From NCBI GenBank assembly GCA_900313005.1, contig ONZJ01000002.1, forward strand, positions 1,099,001 through 1,163,000: 64,000 bases of DNA. The letters run 5' to 3'. The translations under genes were made by a program, and so were the position numbers. This stretch comes from Rhodobacteraceae bacterium EL129. Its GTDB lineage: Bacteria > Pseudomonadota > Alphaproteobacteria > Rhodobacterales > Rhodobacteraceae. Below, one piece after another: positions 56,159-64,000 of the stretch (position 1 is the first letter of the stretch; the number at the start of each line of letters is the position of its first letter). A model generated the notes under the pieces. It saw only the letters and a list, made by a program, of their open reading frames with translations. It ran no database searches and had not been told where the DNA came from.

Positions 56159-57018
56159 TCCAAGCCGTTGAAATCTTTGAGGTCGGCCCACGTGACGGGC
56201 TGCAAAATGAAAAGCAACAGATCGCTGTGGCGGATAAGGTTACACTGGTCGATTGCCTCAGCAAGGCCGGGTTCCATCGCATAGAAGTGGCCAGTTTTGT
56301 CAGCCCCAAATGGGTGCCGCAAATGGCCAGTTCGGCCGACGTTCTGGCGGGGATCACTCGGGCCAAAGGCGTGTCTTATGCCGCGCTCACCCCCAACATG
56401 CGTGGGTTTGAAGATGCGCTTGCCGCCGATGCGGATGAGGTGGCTATTTTCGGCTCGGCCTCGGAAGGGTTTTCGCGTGCCAATATCAATGCCAGTATTG
56501 CGGAAAGCCTGGAGCGGTTCTCCCCTGTGATGGAGGCCGCGCGCAGGGCGGGCATTCGCGTGCGGGGCTATGTCTCTTGTGTCACCGATTGCCCCTATGA
56601 CGGCTCTGTGGCCCCTGCACAGGTAGCGTGGGTCGCAGGCCAGTTGCACCAGATGGGCTGTTACGAGGTCAGCCTGGGCGACACCATCGGGCAGGGGACG
56701 CCCGAGACTGTGTCAGCCATGCTCAGCGCGGTCGTACAAGAGGTGCCTGCCGACCAACTGGCCGGGCATTTCCACGACACGCAGGGCAGGGCGCTGGATA
56801 ATATTGATGCTTCGCTGGAACATGGCCTGAGGGTGTTTGATGCCGCCGTTGGGGGCCTCGGCGGTTGCCCCTATGCACCGGGTGCTGCTGGCAACGTCGC
56901 GACCGAAGCGGCACATGCGCATTTGACAGCTCAAGGCTACACGACTGGACTGGATGCCGAGGTTTTAACCCGCGCCGCCGAAATGGCGCGCGCGATGAGA
57001 GGGGACAGCCATGTCTGA
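56155..57018 (+). CDS. mvaB: Hydroxymethylglutaryl-CoA lyase
   Basis: HMG-CoA lyase cleaves HMG-CoA into acetyl-CoA and acetoacetate, the last step of leucine breakdown. The 287-residue TIM-barrel has VEIFEVGPRDGLQNEKQQ at the N-terminus, SLGDTIGQGTPETVSAML, the metal-binding HFHDTQGRALDNI and the signature GGLGGCPYAPGAAGN with the catalytic Cys. The ATG overlaps the GST gene by four bases, and its stop overlaps the hydratase by eight. Confidence 0.95.
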   Translation: MIQAVEIFEVGPRDGLQNEKQQIAVADKVTLVDCLSKAGFHRIEVASFVSPKWVPQMASSADVLAGITRAKGVSYAALTPNMRGFEDALAADADEVAIFGSASEGFSRANINASIAESLERFSPVMEAARRAGIRVRGYVSCVTDCPYDGSVAPAQVAWVAGQLHQMGCYEVSLGDTIGQGTPETVSAMLSAVVQEVPADQLAGHFHDTQGRALDNIDASLEHGLRVFDAAVGGLGGCPYAPGAAGNVATEAAHAHLTAQGYTTGLDAEVLTRAAEMARAMRGDSHV

Positions 57019-57799
57019 CACGATTGATATCGAACGCGACGCGCGTGGGGTGGCCACGCTCTGGCTGGCGCGCGCAGAAAAGCACAACGCCTTGTCTGCA
57101 CAGATGATTGCCGAGCTGACGCAAGCCGCGGCCGATCTGGGTGCTGATGACAGCGTGCGCGTGGTGGTTCTGGCCGCCCATGGCAAAACCTTCTGCGCAG
57201 GGGGGGATCTGGGCTGGATGCGCGACCAGTTCGAGGCTGATCCGGCAACCCGCACGGCTGAGGCTGCCAAACTGGCGCATATGTTGCAGGCCCTGAACAC
57301 AATGCCCAAGCCCCTGATCGGACGGCTGCAGGGCAATGCTTTTGGCGGCGGGGTCGGCATGGCGTCCGTCTGCGATGTGGCGATTGGGGCGGATCATATC
57401 TCGATGGCCCTCACTGAAACCCGGCTCGGGCTGATCCCGGCCACCATCGGACCATACGTGGCCGCGCGCATGGGAGAGGCCAAAGCGCGGCGTGTCTTCA
57501 TGTCAGGGCGCCGCTTCGATGCCGCCGAGGCCGTGGCATTGAACCTGTTGGCGCGCATGGTGCCTGAGGCCGAACTGGATGCCGCGATAGAGGCGGAAGT
57601 GGAGCCTTATCTGCACTGCGCCCCTCAGGCCGTGGCGCGCTCCAAGGCGTTGTTGCGCAAGCTTGGACCTCAGATTGATGACGCCACGATTGCCCATACC
57701 GTCGCGGAATTGGCGCTTTGTTGGGACGGCGAGGAAGCCTCGGAAGGCATCGGGGCCTTCTTTGACAAACGCAAACCGCGCTGGGCCCCGAAGGTCTGA
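57011..57799 (+). CDS. liuC: Enoyl-CoA hydratase family, probable methylglutaconyl-CoA hydratase
   Basis: The 262-residue crotonase-fold enzyme has KTFCAGGDLGWMRDQF and NAFGGGVGMASVCDVAIGAD with the oxyanion hole, then LTETRLGLIPATIGPYVAARM including the catalytic Glu position. Together with mcc and HMG-CoA lyase it supplies the missing step from 3-methylglutaconyl-CoA to HMG-CoA. General enoyl-CoA hydratase activity is possible. It ends the coupled gene run that starts at mccB. Confidence 0.92.
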   Translation: MSDTIDIERDARGVATLWLARAEKHNALSAQMIAELTQAAADLGADDSVRVVVLAAHGKTFCAGGDLGWMRDQFEADPATRTAEAAKLAHMLQALNTMPKPLIGRLQGNAFGGGVGMASVCDVAIGADHISMALTETRLGLIPATIGPYVAARMGEAKARRVFMSGRRFDAAEAVALNLLARMVPEAELDAAIEAEVEPYLHCAPQAVARSKALLRKLGPQIDDATIAHTVAELALCWDGEEASEGIGAFFDKRKPRWAPKV

Positions 57800-57891
57800 C
57801 GTGTGCCTGCACCATGTCGCAAATGCGCTTGCATGATCGGTGATGGCTTTTTAGCCTGCCTGAGCAATTGCCTTTATCGAAAGTCCACGTC

Positions 57892-58944
57892 ATGCCACTT
57901 CTGACCACTTGCATCGGGGCCTACCCGAAACCCGAATATGTGCCCATTCAGGATTGGTTTCAGGTTTCGCATAATTCTGATGACTATAACGAGAAGGTCA
58001 CGCAAAGCTGGTCGCAGGAAAAGGTGGATGAAGCCCGCGACTTGCTGGACCGCGCCACCGCCGAGGCCGTGGCGGATCAGTTAACCTGCGGTGTCGATAT
58101 CCCAACCGATGGCGAACAACGGCGCGAGAATTACGTGCATTACCAATGTCGGCACTTCACCGGGTTCGATTTTGAAAACCTGACCGAGCGGTCGATGCGC
58201 AATGACGCCTACACCACCCATCTGCCCTCGATCCGGGCCAAGGTGACGGGGCAGGACAACTCCACCTTGGTTCGCGATTGGCAAGTGGCCGAGGCAGCTG
58301 CGGGTCGTCCGGTCAAGATCACGCTGCCCGGACCTATGACCATTTCCGACACCACGGCGGATGTGTTTTACAACGATGATGCCGAGTTGGCGCGCGATCT
58401 GGCAGATGCGCTGAACGGGCAGGTGCAGGCTTTGGCGGATGCCGGATGCCGCTACATTCAGGTGGACGAGCCTATTTTTGCCCGCAAGCCCGAGGGGGCC
58501 TTGGCTTACGGCATTGAAACGCTGGAGCGGTGTTTTCATGGGCTGCCAGATGAGGTGACACGGGTGGTGCATATGTGCTGCGGCTATCCAAATTGTCTGG
58601 ATGATGCGGATTATCCCAAGGCGGATCAGGCGTCCTATATGCAAATTGCCGAGGCCGTGGACGGTGTCGCCGATCAGATCTCCATTGAAGACGCGCACCG
58701 CCACAACCCCGAAGAGCTGTTCACCCGGTTTGAGAAATCATCCCTGATTGTGGGGTTCATCACCATTGCTTCGTCCCGAGTGGAACCTGTCGAGGAAATC
58801 CGCGCGCGGATGCACCATATCCTGCAATACATGCCCGCCGAGCGCTTGCTGGCCGCGCCCGATTGCGGGCTGGGCTTTCTGGGGCGTGATCTGGCGATGA
58901 CGAAGCTGCGGAACTTGAGCGAGGCGGCGCGGTCGGTTGCATAG
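57892..58944 (+). CDS. MetE-like cobalamin-independent methionine synthase family protein
   Basis: The 350-residue TIM-barrel matches the C-terminal half of MetE: VDIPTDGEQRRENYVHYQ, KITLPGPMTISDTT, YIQVDEPIFARKPEG, the zinc ligands His and Cys in RVVHMCCGYPN and the last Cys in AAPDCGLGF. It lacks the N-terminal MetE domain, so it is a core-type enzyme whose methyl donor may not be the usual folate. ATG 57892 (MPLLTTCIGAYPKP) is preferred over an upstream TTG. It follows the hydratase by 92 bases. Confidence 0.88.
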   Translation: MPLLTTCIGAYPKPEYVPIQDWFQVSHNSDDYNEKVTQSWSQEKVDEARDLLDRATAEAVADQLTCGVDIPTDGEQRRENYVHYQCRHFTGFDFENLTERSMRNDAYTTHLPSIRAKVTGQDNSTLVRDWQVAEAAAGRPVKITLPGPMTISDTTADVFYNDDAELARDLADALNGQVQALADAGCRYIQVDEPIFARKPEGALAYGIETLERCFHGLPDEVTRVVHMCCGYPNCLDDADYPKADQASYMQIAEAVDGVADQISIEDAHRHNPEELFTRFEKSSLIVGFITIASSRVEPVEEIRARMHHILQYMPAERLLAAPDCGLGFLGRDLAMTKLRNLSEAARSVA

Positions 58945-59179
58945 AGGTTGTTTACCGGACGGTCGCCAAGGTCATTTCTCGCCCTTTAGTGTACTGAGAA
59001 ACTCCAAAAACAAGAATGCAACCACGCGAAATTTTGGAAGGAATGCAGCGAGCACTTGGGGTTACCTCTGCACGGCAATTGCAAAACTATTGATTTCAAC
59101 ACCCATGTCGTGCAGTCTCTTCGCTGCCGACGGTCTAATTTTTTATCGGCATAATTGTTAATGATTTGGGGAAAAATAC
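58945..59179 (+). promoter_or_regulatory. AT-rich upstream region of the VPLPA-CTERM gene
   Basis: This 235-base gap becomes AT-rich towards its end (59120-59178). GCCGA and TCGGC at about 59129-59153 flank a T-rich stretch and could pair. No ORF or clear sigma-70 pair could be defined, but it probably contains the promoter of the exported protein downstream. Confidence 0.3.
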
Positions 59180-59830
59180 ATGAATCTCTACAAAACTATC
59201 GTTGCTGCGGGCGTATGTGCGCTTGTTGGCACGGCCGCGTCAGCTGCAACCATCGGGGGCATCGACTTCCCTGATGGAGCAACGTCGTTTGCGGATAGCG
59301 TTGTTAGTTACACGCCTGGAACCGGATTTGCCACCAACGGAGCGTGCCAAGACACAAGTTTGGCTCTTGGCGTGCCTGATTTTGGCGGTGGGAACTGTGA
59401 TGGCTATGTCTCATTGGGACAGGGCGGGTCGATTGTTCTGCAGTTTACAGACAACGCACTGACGACCTCGGGCGACATCGATGCCGACCTTCACGTGTTT
59501 GAAGTTGGCAGCGCGGTCGAGGCTATGATGATCGCTATCTCAACAAATGCGGTGGATTGGATCGAACTTGGCACGTTGTCCGGGCAGCCCACCAGCATTA
59601 ACATTGACGGTGTTACCGGTGTCGTTGACGGAACGGCCTACAGCTATGTTCGCATCACGGATGATCCGAACTCAGGTCCAGGAAGCGGCGTCTTCTCAGG
59701 GGCCGACATTGATGCCGTTGGTGCGATCTCGTCCACCACGCCTGTGCCGTTGCCTGCGACTGGCCTGATGTTGGTCGGTGCAATGGGGCTGCTTGCCTCA
59801 GCGAAACGCCGCAAAAACAAGCAAAGTTGA
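59180..59830 (+). CDS. Secreted VPLPA-CTERM sorting-domain protein
   Basis: This 216-residue protein has a Sec signal ending ASA (about residue 22), a beta-rich middle with repeated Gly/Asp and a C-terminal VPLPATGLMLVGAMGLLASA followed by basic KRRKNK. That tripartite tail is the VPLPA-CTERM signal processed by exosortase-type machinery. The middle, with GDIDADLHVFEVGSAVEA, resembles no domain I know. The sorting enzyme is not in the window. The product is probably surface-exposed or part of an extracellular matrix. Confidence 0.88.
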   Translation: MNLYKTIVAAGVCALVGTAASAATIGGIDFPDGATSFADSVVSYTPGTGFATNGACQDTSLALGVPDFGGGNCDGYVSLGQGGSIVLQFTDNALTTSGDIDADLHVFEVGSAVEAMMIAISTNAVDWIELGTLSGQPTSINIDGVTGVVDGTAYSYVRITDDPNSGPGSGVFSGADIDAVGAISSTTPVPLPATGLMLVGAMGLLASAKRRKNKQS

Positions 59831-59848
59831 TTTTAAATTGAAAAGATC

Positions 59849-59887
59849 AAGGATGCGTCAGGCGGATCACTCCTCTGACGCATCCTT
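59849..59887 (+). terminator. Strong hairpin after the VPLPA-CTERM gene
   Basis: AAGGATGCGTCAG (59849-59861) pairs exactly with CTGACGCATCCTT (59875-59887), a 13-base stem with a 13-base loop, followed by TCATTTCC. It starts 18 bases after the stop. The T-run is poor, but stem strength argues for a terminator or stabilising 3' end. Confidence 0.75.
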
Positions 59888-60275
59888 TCATTTCCTAACC
59901 CTCAACTGCTGAGTAAGGTCCAAGTTATTAATGCTGAGACTCTAGTGCTTGTCGGACGTAAGTGGTCTGCAGGGCGCGGTTGGCTGGGGCGCGCAGAATT
60001 CCTCGAGAATTTTTTTGCGACGAAGCGGCCTGAGCGTCGCCTTTGTCAGTCCAGGACCGTTGAAGTCGCTCCCCTCAACAGACACTCCTGTGAATTACAG
60101 CGGGGCGAGGATAGCAAACCCGTTCCGGTCCCTTTTCCTCATCTCTTCCTCATCGAGCTCCCAATAAGTGCCCAGCATCGGTTGACCCTCCCCAAGGGCG
60201 CGGGTAAACCGATATGAGGCATTGCCGTGCCTCATTATTGCGCCCGTATGTCCGTACGCGAAAGGAGTTGCCCCC
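59888..60275. other. 388-base gap upstream of nuoA with hairpins, no confident gene
   Basis: Features seen: AATTC / GAATT around 59997-60011 followed by a T-run (60010-60016); GCGACG (60017-60022) with CGTCGC (60035-60040), 12-base loop; TGAGGCA (60215-60221) with TGCCTCA (60228-60234), six-base loop. A short minus-strand frame lies at 60095-60235. The nuo promoter must be here, but no good -35/-10 pair could be fixed. A noncoding RNA or repeat element is possible. Confidence 0.4.
60095..60235 (-). CDS. Possible 46-residue protein antisense to the nuo leader
   Basis: This minus-strand frame starts at ATG 60235 and encodes 46 residues with a balanced, protein-like composition, including [18 protein letters not shown]. 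No ribosome site is apparent, and the ATG lies in a hairpin arm. It may be a real small gene, a gene remnant or chance. Confidence 0.25.
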   Translation of the reverse strand: MRHGNASYRFTRALGEGQPMLGTYWELDEEEMRKRDRNGFAILAPL

Positions 60276-60641
60276 GTGGAAGAGATGCTGAGGGAATATC
60301 TTCCCATTCTCGTGTTTCTGGCAGTTGCCATCGGATTGGGGATCGTTCTGATCCTGGCCGCTGTCATTCTGGCCGTCCGCAACCCTGACCCGGAAAAGGT
60401 AAGTGCTTACGAATGCGGGTTTAACGCCTTTGACGACGCCCGGATGAAGTTTGACGTGCGGTTCTATCTGGTCTCGATCCTCTTCATTATTTTTGACCTC
60501 GAAATTGCGATGTTGTTCCCTTGGGCCGTGGCGTTCCAGGACGTCAGCATGGTGGGTTTCTGGTCGATGATGGTCTTTTTGGCGGTGCTGACCGCCGGCT
60601 TTGCCTATGAATGGCGCAAAGGAGCGATGGAATGGGAGTAG
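60276..60641 (+). CDS. nuoA: NADH-quinone oxidoreductase subunit A
   Basis: NuoA is a small membrane subunit of respiratory complex I near the quinone site. The 121 residues have three helices and the conserved [20 protein letters not shown] and [15 protein letters not shown]. The start is GTG 60276: AAAGGAG lies at 60261-60267, eight bases before. ATG 60285 is the alternative. It is the first nuo gene and overlaps nuoB by ten bases. Confidence 0.95.
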   Translation: MEEMLREYLPILVFLAVAIGLGIVLILAAVILAVRNPDPEKVSAYECGFNAFDDARMKFDVRFYLVSILFIIFDLEIAMLFPWAVAFQDVSMVGFWSMMVFLAVLTAGFAYEWRKGAMEWE

Positions 60642-61165
60642 CCACCGGAGCCAACTCCGCGGATTTTGACCGCGAAGTCGCCACGCAGGATCTGAACCGA
60701 GAATTGCAGGACAAGGGGTTTTTGCTGACCTCGTCCGAGGACATCATCAATTGGGCCCGCACGGGGTCACTGCACTGGATGACCTTCGGGTTGGCCTGTT
60801 GTGCGGTTGAGATGATGCACACTGCCATGCCGCGCTATGATGTGGAACGCTTTGGCTTTGCCCCGCGCGCCAGCCCACGCCAATCGGACGTGATGATCGT
60901 GGCCGGAACCCTGACCAACAAAATGGCCCCCGCCTTGCGCAAGGTCTACGACCAGATGCCCGAGCCGCGCTACGTGATCTCGATGGGCTCCTGCGCCAAT
61001 GGGGGTGGGTATTACCACTACAGCTATTCCGTTGTGCGCGGGTGTGACCGGATCGTGCCGGTGGACATCTACGTGCCGGGCTGCCCTCCGACCGCCGAGG
61101 CGCTGGTCTACGGTATCCTGCAACTGCAACGCAAAATCCGCCGCACGGGCACAATCGTGCGCTAA
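60632..61165 (+). CDS. nuoB: NADH-quinone oxidoreductase subunit B
   Basis: NuoB carries the terminal 4Fe-4S cluster N2, which passes electrons to quinone. The 177 residues contain [19 protein letters not shown] with the tandem cysteines, [20 protein letters not shown] and [19 protein letters not shown] with the remaining ligands. ATG 60632 ([13 protein letters not shown]) lies in the end of nuoA; an earlier in-frame ATG at 60611 is less likely, as the AAAGGAG at 60618-60624 suits 60632. Confidence 0.96.
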   Translation: MGVATGANSADFDREVATQDLNRELQDKGFLLTSSEDIINWARTGSLHWMTFGLACCAVEMMHTAMPRYDVERFGFAPRASPRQSDVMIVAGTLTNKMAPALRKVYDQMPEPRYVISMGSCANGGGYYHYSYSVVRGCDRIVPVDIYVPGCPPTAEALVYGILQLQRKIRRTGTIVR

Positions 61166-61186
61166 GGTGCCAAGGAGTTTGAGACG

Positions 61187-61795
61187 ATGACCGCAGCACT
61201 TGAGGAACTGGCCACCCATATCGAGATAAAGCGCGCGGATAGCGTGCTGGGCTGGGACGTGACCCATGGTGAGCTGAACATGGATGTGTCGCTCTCCAAC
61301 ATTGTGGGGTTGGTCGAGTTCCTGAAAACAGACCAGACCTGCAAGTTCTCGTCGTTGGTGGATATCACGGCAGTGGACTACCCGGACCGGGCCAAACGGT
61401 TCGACGTGGTGTACCACTTCCTGAGCATGTACCAAAACCACCGCATCCGCCTGCGTATTGCCATCCGCGAAGAGGATATGGTGCCGTCGATCACTGAAGT
61501 GCACCCCTCGGCCAACTGGTTCGAGCGTGAAGTGTTCGACATGTTCGGTATTCTGTTTTCCGGCCACCCCGATCTGCGCCGCATCCTCACCGACTATGGT
61601 TTCCGCGGCTATCCGCTGCGCAAGGATTTCCCCACAACAGGCTATACCGAAGTGCGCTACGACGAAGTGCAAAAGCGCGTGGTCTATGAGCCGGTCAGCC
61701 TGGTGCAAGAATACCGCCAGTTTGATTTCATGTCGCCCTGGGAAGGGGCCGAGTACATCCTGCCCGGCGACGAGAAGAAGGAGGAGGCGAAATGA
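61187..61795 (+). CDS. nuoC: NADH-quinone oxidoreductase subunit C
   Basis: NuoC is the 30-kDa hydrophilic subunit in the connecting arm of complex I. The 202 residues show the signature [28 protein letters not shown] in parts [12 protein letters not shown] and [14 protein letters not shown], followed by HPLRKDFP-like [18 protein letters not shown]. It is separate from nuoD, not fused. AAGGAG precedes the start at 61187. Its TGA overlaps the next small gene's ATG (ATGA). Confidence 0.96.
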   Translation: MTAALEELATHIEIKRADSVLGWDVTHGELNMDVSLSNIVGLVEFLKTDQTCKFSSLVDITAVDYPDRAKRFDVVYHFLSMYQNHRIRLRIAIREEDMVPSITEVHPSANWFEREVFDMFGILFSGHPDLRRILTDYGFRGYPLRKDFPTTGYTEVRYDEVQKRVVYEPVSLVQEYRQFDFMSPWEGAEYILPGDEKKEEAK

Positions 61796-61911
61796 TCACC
61801 CTCTGGAATGCGCTACTGCTGGCCACTTTTGGGCCTTTGTTCTTTGCGCCGATGCTGGTGCGTAAACTTACGCCTGCCAATGTTGCGGCCCATAAGGGAG
61901 ACAAGCGATGA
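61792..61911 (+). CDS. 39-residue single-helix membrane protein between nuoC and nuoD
   Basis: This very short gene overlaps nuoC by four bases (ATGA at 61792) and nuoD by four bases (ATGA at 61908-61911). The product has one hydrophobic segment (about residues 3-22, [20 protein letters not shown]) and a basic C-terminal tail ending HKGDKR. GGAGGAGGC lies just before its ATG. Coupling at both ends strongly suggests it is translated. I know no function; it may be an accessory subunit or assembly factor of complex I. Confidence 0.7.
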   Translation: MITLWNALLLATFGPLFFAPMLVRKLTPANVAAHKGDKR

Positions 61912-63128
61912 TGGACGGCACCAAATTCGATGACGCCCAGACGGGCGAACAGAAGATCCGCAATTTCAACATTAACTTTGGCCCGCAACACCCTGCGGCA
62001 CACGGAGTTTTGCGTCTGGTTCTGGAGTTGGACGGCGAGATCGTAGAACGCTGTGATCCGCACATCGGCCTGCTGCACCGTGGCACGGAAAAGCTGATGG
62101 AAAGCCGGACGTATCTGCAAAACCTGCCTTATTTCGACCGGCTGGATTATGTCGCCCCGATGAACCAGGAACATGCCTGGTGTCTGGCGATTGAGAAACT
62201 CACGGGCGTGGAGGTGCCGCGCCGGGGCAGCTTGATCCGCGTGCTCTATTCTGAGATTGGCCGCATCCTCAACCACCTGCTGAACGTGACCACGCAGGCG
62301 ATGGACGTGGGCGCGCTGACGCCGCCGCTCTGGGGCTTTGAAGAGCGCGAGAAGTTGATGGTGTTTTACGAGCGTGCCTGTGGTGCGCGCCTGCACGCCG
62401 CCTATTTCCGCCCCGGTGGGGTGCATCAGGACATTCCTGACGATCTGATCGACGATATCGAAACCTGGGCCAATGAATTCCCGGCCGTCATGGATGATAT
62501 CGACGGCTTGCTGACCGAAAACAGGATTTTCAAGCAACGTAACGCCGATATCGGCGTGGTGACCGAACAAGAAGCGCTCGATTGGGGCTTTTCCGGCGTG
62601 ATGGTGCGCGGGTCAGGCATGGCCTGGGATCTACGCCGCGCGCAGCCCTATGAATGCTATGACGAATTTGAATTCCAGATCCCCGTAGGCAAGAACGGCG
62701 ATTGCTATGATCGCTATCTCTGCCGCATGGAGGAAATGCGCCAGTCGTTGCACATCATCCATCAGTGCATTGCCAAACTGCGCGCGCCCGAAGGGCAGGG
62801 CGATGTTCTGGCCCGCGGCAAGATCACGCCCCCCAAACGCGGCGAGATGAAACAGTCCATGGAAGCGCTGATTCACCACTTCAAACTGTACACTGAAGGG
62901 TTCCATGTGCCCGAGGGCGAGGTCTATGCTGCCGTCGAGGCTCCCAAGGGCGAGTTCGGCGTGTATCTGGTGGCGGATGGCTCCAACAAACCCTACCGCG
63001 CCAAGATCCGTGCTCCCGGGTATCTGCACCTGCAGGCGATGGATCATATCGCCGGCGGGCATCAGCTGGCCGATGTGGCTGCAATCATCGGGACAATGGA
63101 TGTCGTTTTCGGGGAGATTGATCGCTGA
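61908..63128 (+). CDS. nuoD: NADH-quinone oxidoreductase subunit D
   Basis: NuoD (49-kDa subunit) forms the quinone-binding site of complex I with NuoB. The 406 residues have [20 protein letters not shown] with the conserved His, [40 protein letters not shown] and the C-terminal VFGEIDR typical of the family. Two adjacent ATG codons (61908 and 61911) are possible starts; AAGGGAGA lies upstream. It is followed directly by two non-nuo genes. Confidence 0.96.
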   Translation: MMDGTKFDDAQTGEQKIRNFNINFGPQHPAAHGVLRLVLELDGEIVERCDPHIGLLHRGTEKLMESRTYLQNLPYFDRLDYVAPMNQEHAWCLAIEKLTGVEVPRRGSLIRVLYSEIGRILNHLLNVTTQAMDVGALTPPLWGFEEREKLMVFYERACGARLHAAYFRPGGVHQDIPDDLIDDIETWANEFPAVMDDIDGLLTENRIFKQRNADIGVVTEQEALDWGFSGVMVRGSGMAWDLRRAQPYECYDEFEFQIPVGKNGDCYDRYLCRMEEMRQSLHIIHQCIAKLRAPEGQGDVLARGKITPPKRGEMKQSMEALIHHFKLYTEGFHVPEGEVYAAVEAPKGEFGVYLVADGSNKPYRAKIRAPGYLHLQAMDHIAGGHQLADVAAIIGTMDVVFGEIDR

Positions 63129-63496
63129 TGACACTGGCGACGCTTGCCATACTGCTCTCGGCTGTGGGTATCCTGATTACGGGTGCTTTGGCGGCAGTGT
63201 TTCTGCGCTCAACCGAGAGTGGGATGCAGCAAGTGACGCATCGTCTGGAGCAACTGCCCGAGGTGATGACAGGGCGCTACATCGCCTTCACCGGCATGAC
63301 GCTTTTTGCCACGCTTTACGGCGATCTCATGGTAATTGCGGCGTGGTTCGTTGCATTGGGCTTCATGGCCTTCGCCGACGCCTTTATTTACTACCGTAGC
63401 GGACATCCGACAGCCAAGCATATGGCTGCGGGTATCGCTGCATTACTTGTTGTAATTGTGGCGCTGTTGGCGCTTCGCGCAGGAGGGGGACTCTGA
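63128..63496 (+). CDS. Small membrane protein in the nuo operon, unknown function
   Basis: The 122-residue protein starts at the last base of the nuoD stop (TGATG). It has four hydrophobic segments (about 5-26, 50-66, 68-88 and 97-117) and a polar stretch QVTHRLEQLPEVMTGR after the first. I do not recognise the family. Its stop overlaps the next gene in the same way. Conserved placement within nuo operons of relatives would support a complex I role. Confidence 0.7.
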   Translation: MTLATLAILLSAVGILITGALAAVFLRSTESGMQQVTHRLEQLPEVMTGRYIAFTGMTLFATLYGDLMVIAAWFVALGFMAFADAFIYYRSGHPTAKHMAAGIAALLVVIVALLALRAGGGL

Positions 63497-63792
63497 TGCG
63501 GATTAAGACTGTATTTTTGGGACTGGCAGGGCTGACGGTCCTGGCGGCGTGTGATGTGCCGCCGCAGGGCACCAACGCCGAGGATGTGGCGCGTTTCCAG
63601 GCGGCGGTTGCGTCGATCGGATGCGACATGGTCGGGGAAAGTGACTATTTGCCAGTGGAATTGCAAGCCGGGCTGACCCGTGAACAAACCACGTCGCTGG
63701 TGGCGTTCCACCTGGCCACCCAAAAGGCAGTACCACTGGAAAGTGGCGGAGCGCGGTTGGTTGTGGGCGGGTGCACGCCCGAAACCGCCTGA
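63496..63792 (+). CDS. Small lipoprotein in the nuo operon
   Basis: The 98-residue protein has a lipoprotein signal with lipobox LAAC (Cys about residue 19), then two further cysteines (IGCDMVGESDY and VGGCTPETA) that could form a disulfide. No domain is recognised. The ATG shares a base with the previous stop (TGATG), so it is coupled. A periplasmic, membrane-anchored location is expected, which is unusual for a gene placed among nuo subunits. Confidence 0.72.
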   Translation: MRIKTVFLGLAGLTVLAACDVPPQGTNAEDVARFQAAVASIGCDMVGESDYLPVELQAGLTREQTTSLVAFHLATQKAVPLESGGARLVVGGCTPETA

Positions 63793-63861
63793 GCCGTAAC
63801 ATTGAAACATCGGCGCGCACCGATATCGGTGCCGCTTCACACTTAGCAAGACGGATTGATC

Positions 63862-64000
63862 ATGCTTCGCAGACTATACCCAGACCAGCCCGACAGTTTC
63901 GCCTTCACGGCAGACAACCAGGCATGGGCCGAGGCGCAAATCTCTAAATACCCTGAGGGGCGGCAAGCCAGCGCGATAATTCCGCTGCTGTGGCGCGCAC
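63862..64000 (+). CDS. nuoE: NADH-quinone oxidoreductase subunit E, 5' end
   Basis: The frame from ATG 63862 runs to the window edge and gives 46 residues, including [20 protein letters not shown] and PLLWRA. This is the N-terminal helical part of the 24-kDa thioredoxin-like 2Fe-2S subunit. The cluster-binding cysteines lie beyond the window. A gap of 69 bases separates it from the lipoprotein gene. Confidence 0.88.
   Translation, partial: MLRRLYPDQPDSFAFTADNQAWAEAQISKYPEGRQASAIIPLLWRA

Noticed and set aside
1..64000. tRNA, rRNA, CRISPR array, prophage or insertion sequence anywhere in the window
   Set aside because: No tRNA-like cloverleaf, rRNA segment, regularly spaced repeats, integrase, transposase or phage structural genes were found by reading; gaps are too short for most of these.

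Overview
The window is chromosomal DNA from an alphaproteobacterium, most likely a marine Rhodobacteraceae (Roseobacter-group) species. Evidence for this: the dcw order DUF2484-murB-ddl-ftsQ-ftsA-ftsZ-lpxC-bamD-recN, an FtsZ with a very long C-terminal linker, aerobic cobaltochelatase genes cobS/cobT, a VPLPA-CTERM protein, and a nuoABCD-E operon interrupted by small membrane and lipoprotein genes. Genes are dense and mostly coupled by ATGA or TGATG overlaps. I see no tRNA, rRNA, CRISPR array, insertion sequence or prophage. Layout: 1-10470 is the cell-wall and division cluster (two tandem DUF2484 genes, murB, ddl, ftsQ, ftsA, ftsZ) followed by lpxC, bamD and recN. 10467-16960 holds a D-lactate-dehydrogenase-type flavoprotein, a ClC-family protein with altered motifs, DUF427, an aminopeptidase P and a methyltransferase. 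16953-20582 (minus strand) is cobS, an Asp/Glu-racemase homologue lacking both catalytic cysteines, and cobT. 20724-23305 (plus) is an ECF sigma factor, its membrane anti-sigma factor, a tiny possible peptide, a Tat-exported MsrB and an unknown membrane protein; this block lies between cobS and a J-domain gene that is often found beside cobS. 23310-25608 (minus) is the J-domain protein, a DUF4177 protein and a YeeE/YedE sulfur transporter with a repeat-rich promoter. 25813-34210 is a divergent peptide/opine-type ABC transporter locus with an FAD oxidase and an M20 amidohydrolase. 34261-42139 (mostly minus) carries moaA-waaA-glycosyltransferase and glmU-glmS-alkD, with gph divergent from glmU. 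43054-46424 holds a DegT-type aminotransferase, a universal stress protein and a Na+/alanine symporter. 46563-57799 is a leucine/isovalerate catabolic cluster (ivd, acyl-CoA synthetase, mccB, mccA, HMG-CoA lyase, methylglutaconyl-CoA hydratase). It is interleaved with small exported, nuclease-like and unknown genes. 57892-59830 is a MetE-like protein and the VPLPA-CTERM protein. 60276 to the end is the start of the complex I operon (nuoA, B, C, a 39-residue gene, D, two small genes, nuoE cut by the window end). How the genes work together: many serve envelope construction (MurB, Ddl, GlmU/GlmS, LpxC, WaaA, BamD, Fts proteins). The leucine cluster converts isovaleryl-CoA to acetyl-CoA and acetoacetate, and complex I reoxidises NADH. 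CobS/CobT insert cobalt during B12 synthesis. The best candidates for undescribed biology are the cysteine-less racemase homologue coupled to cobT, the sigma/anti-sigma/MsrB block, the unnamed genes inside the leucine and nuo operons, and several sharp palindromic operators with no regulator gene nearby.
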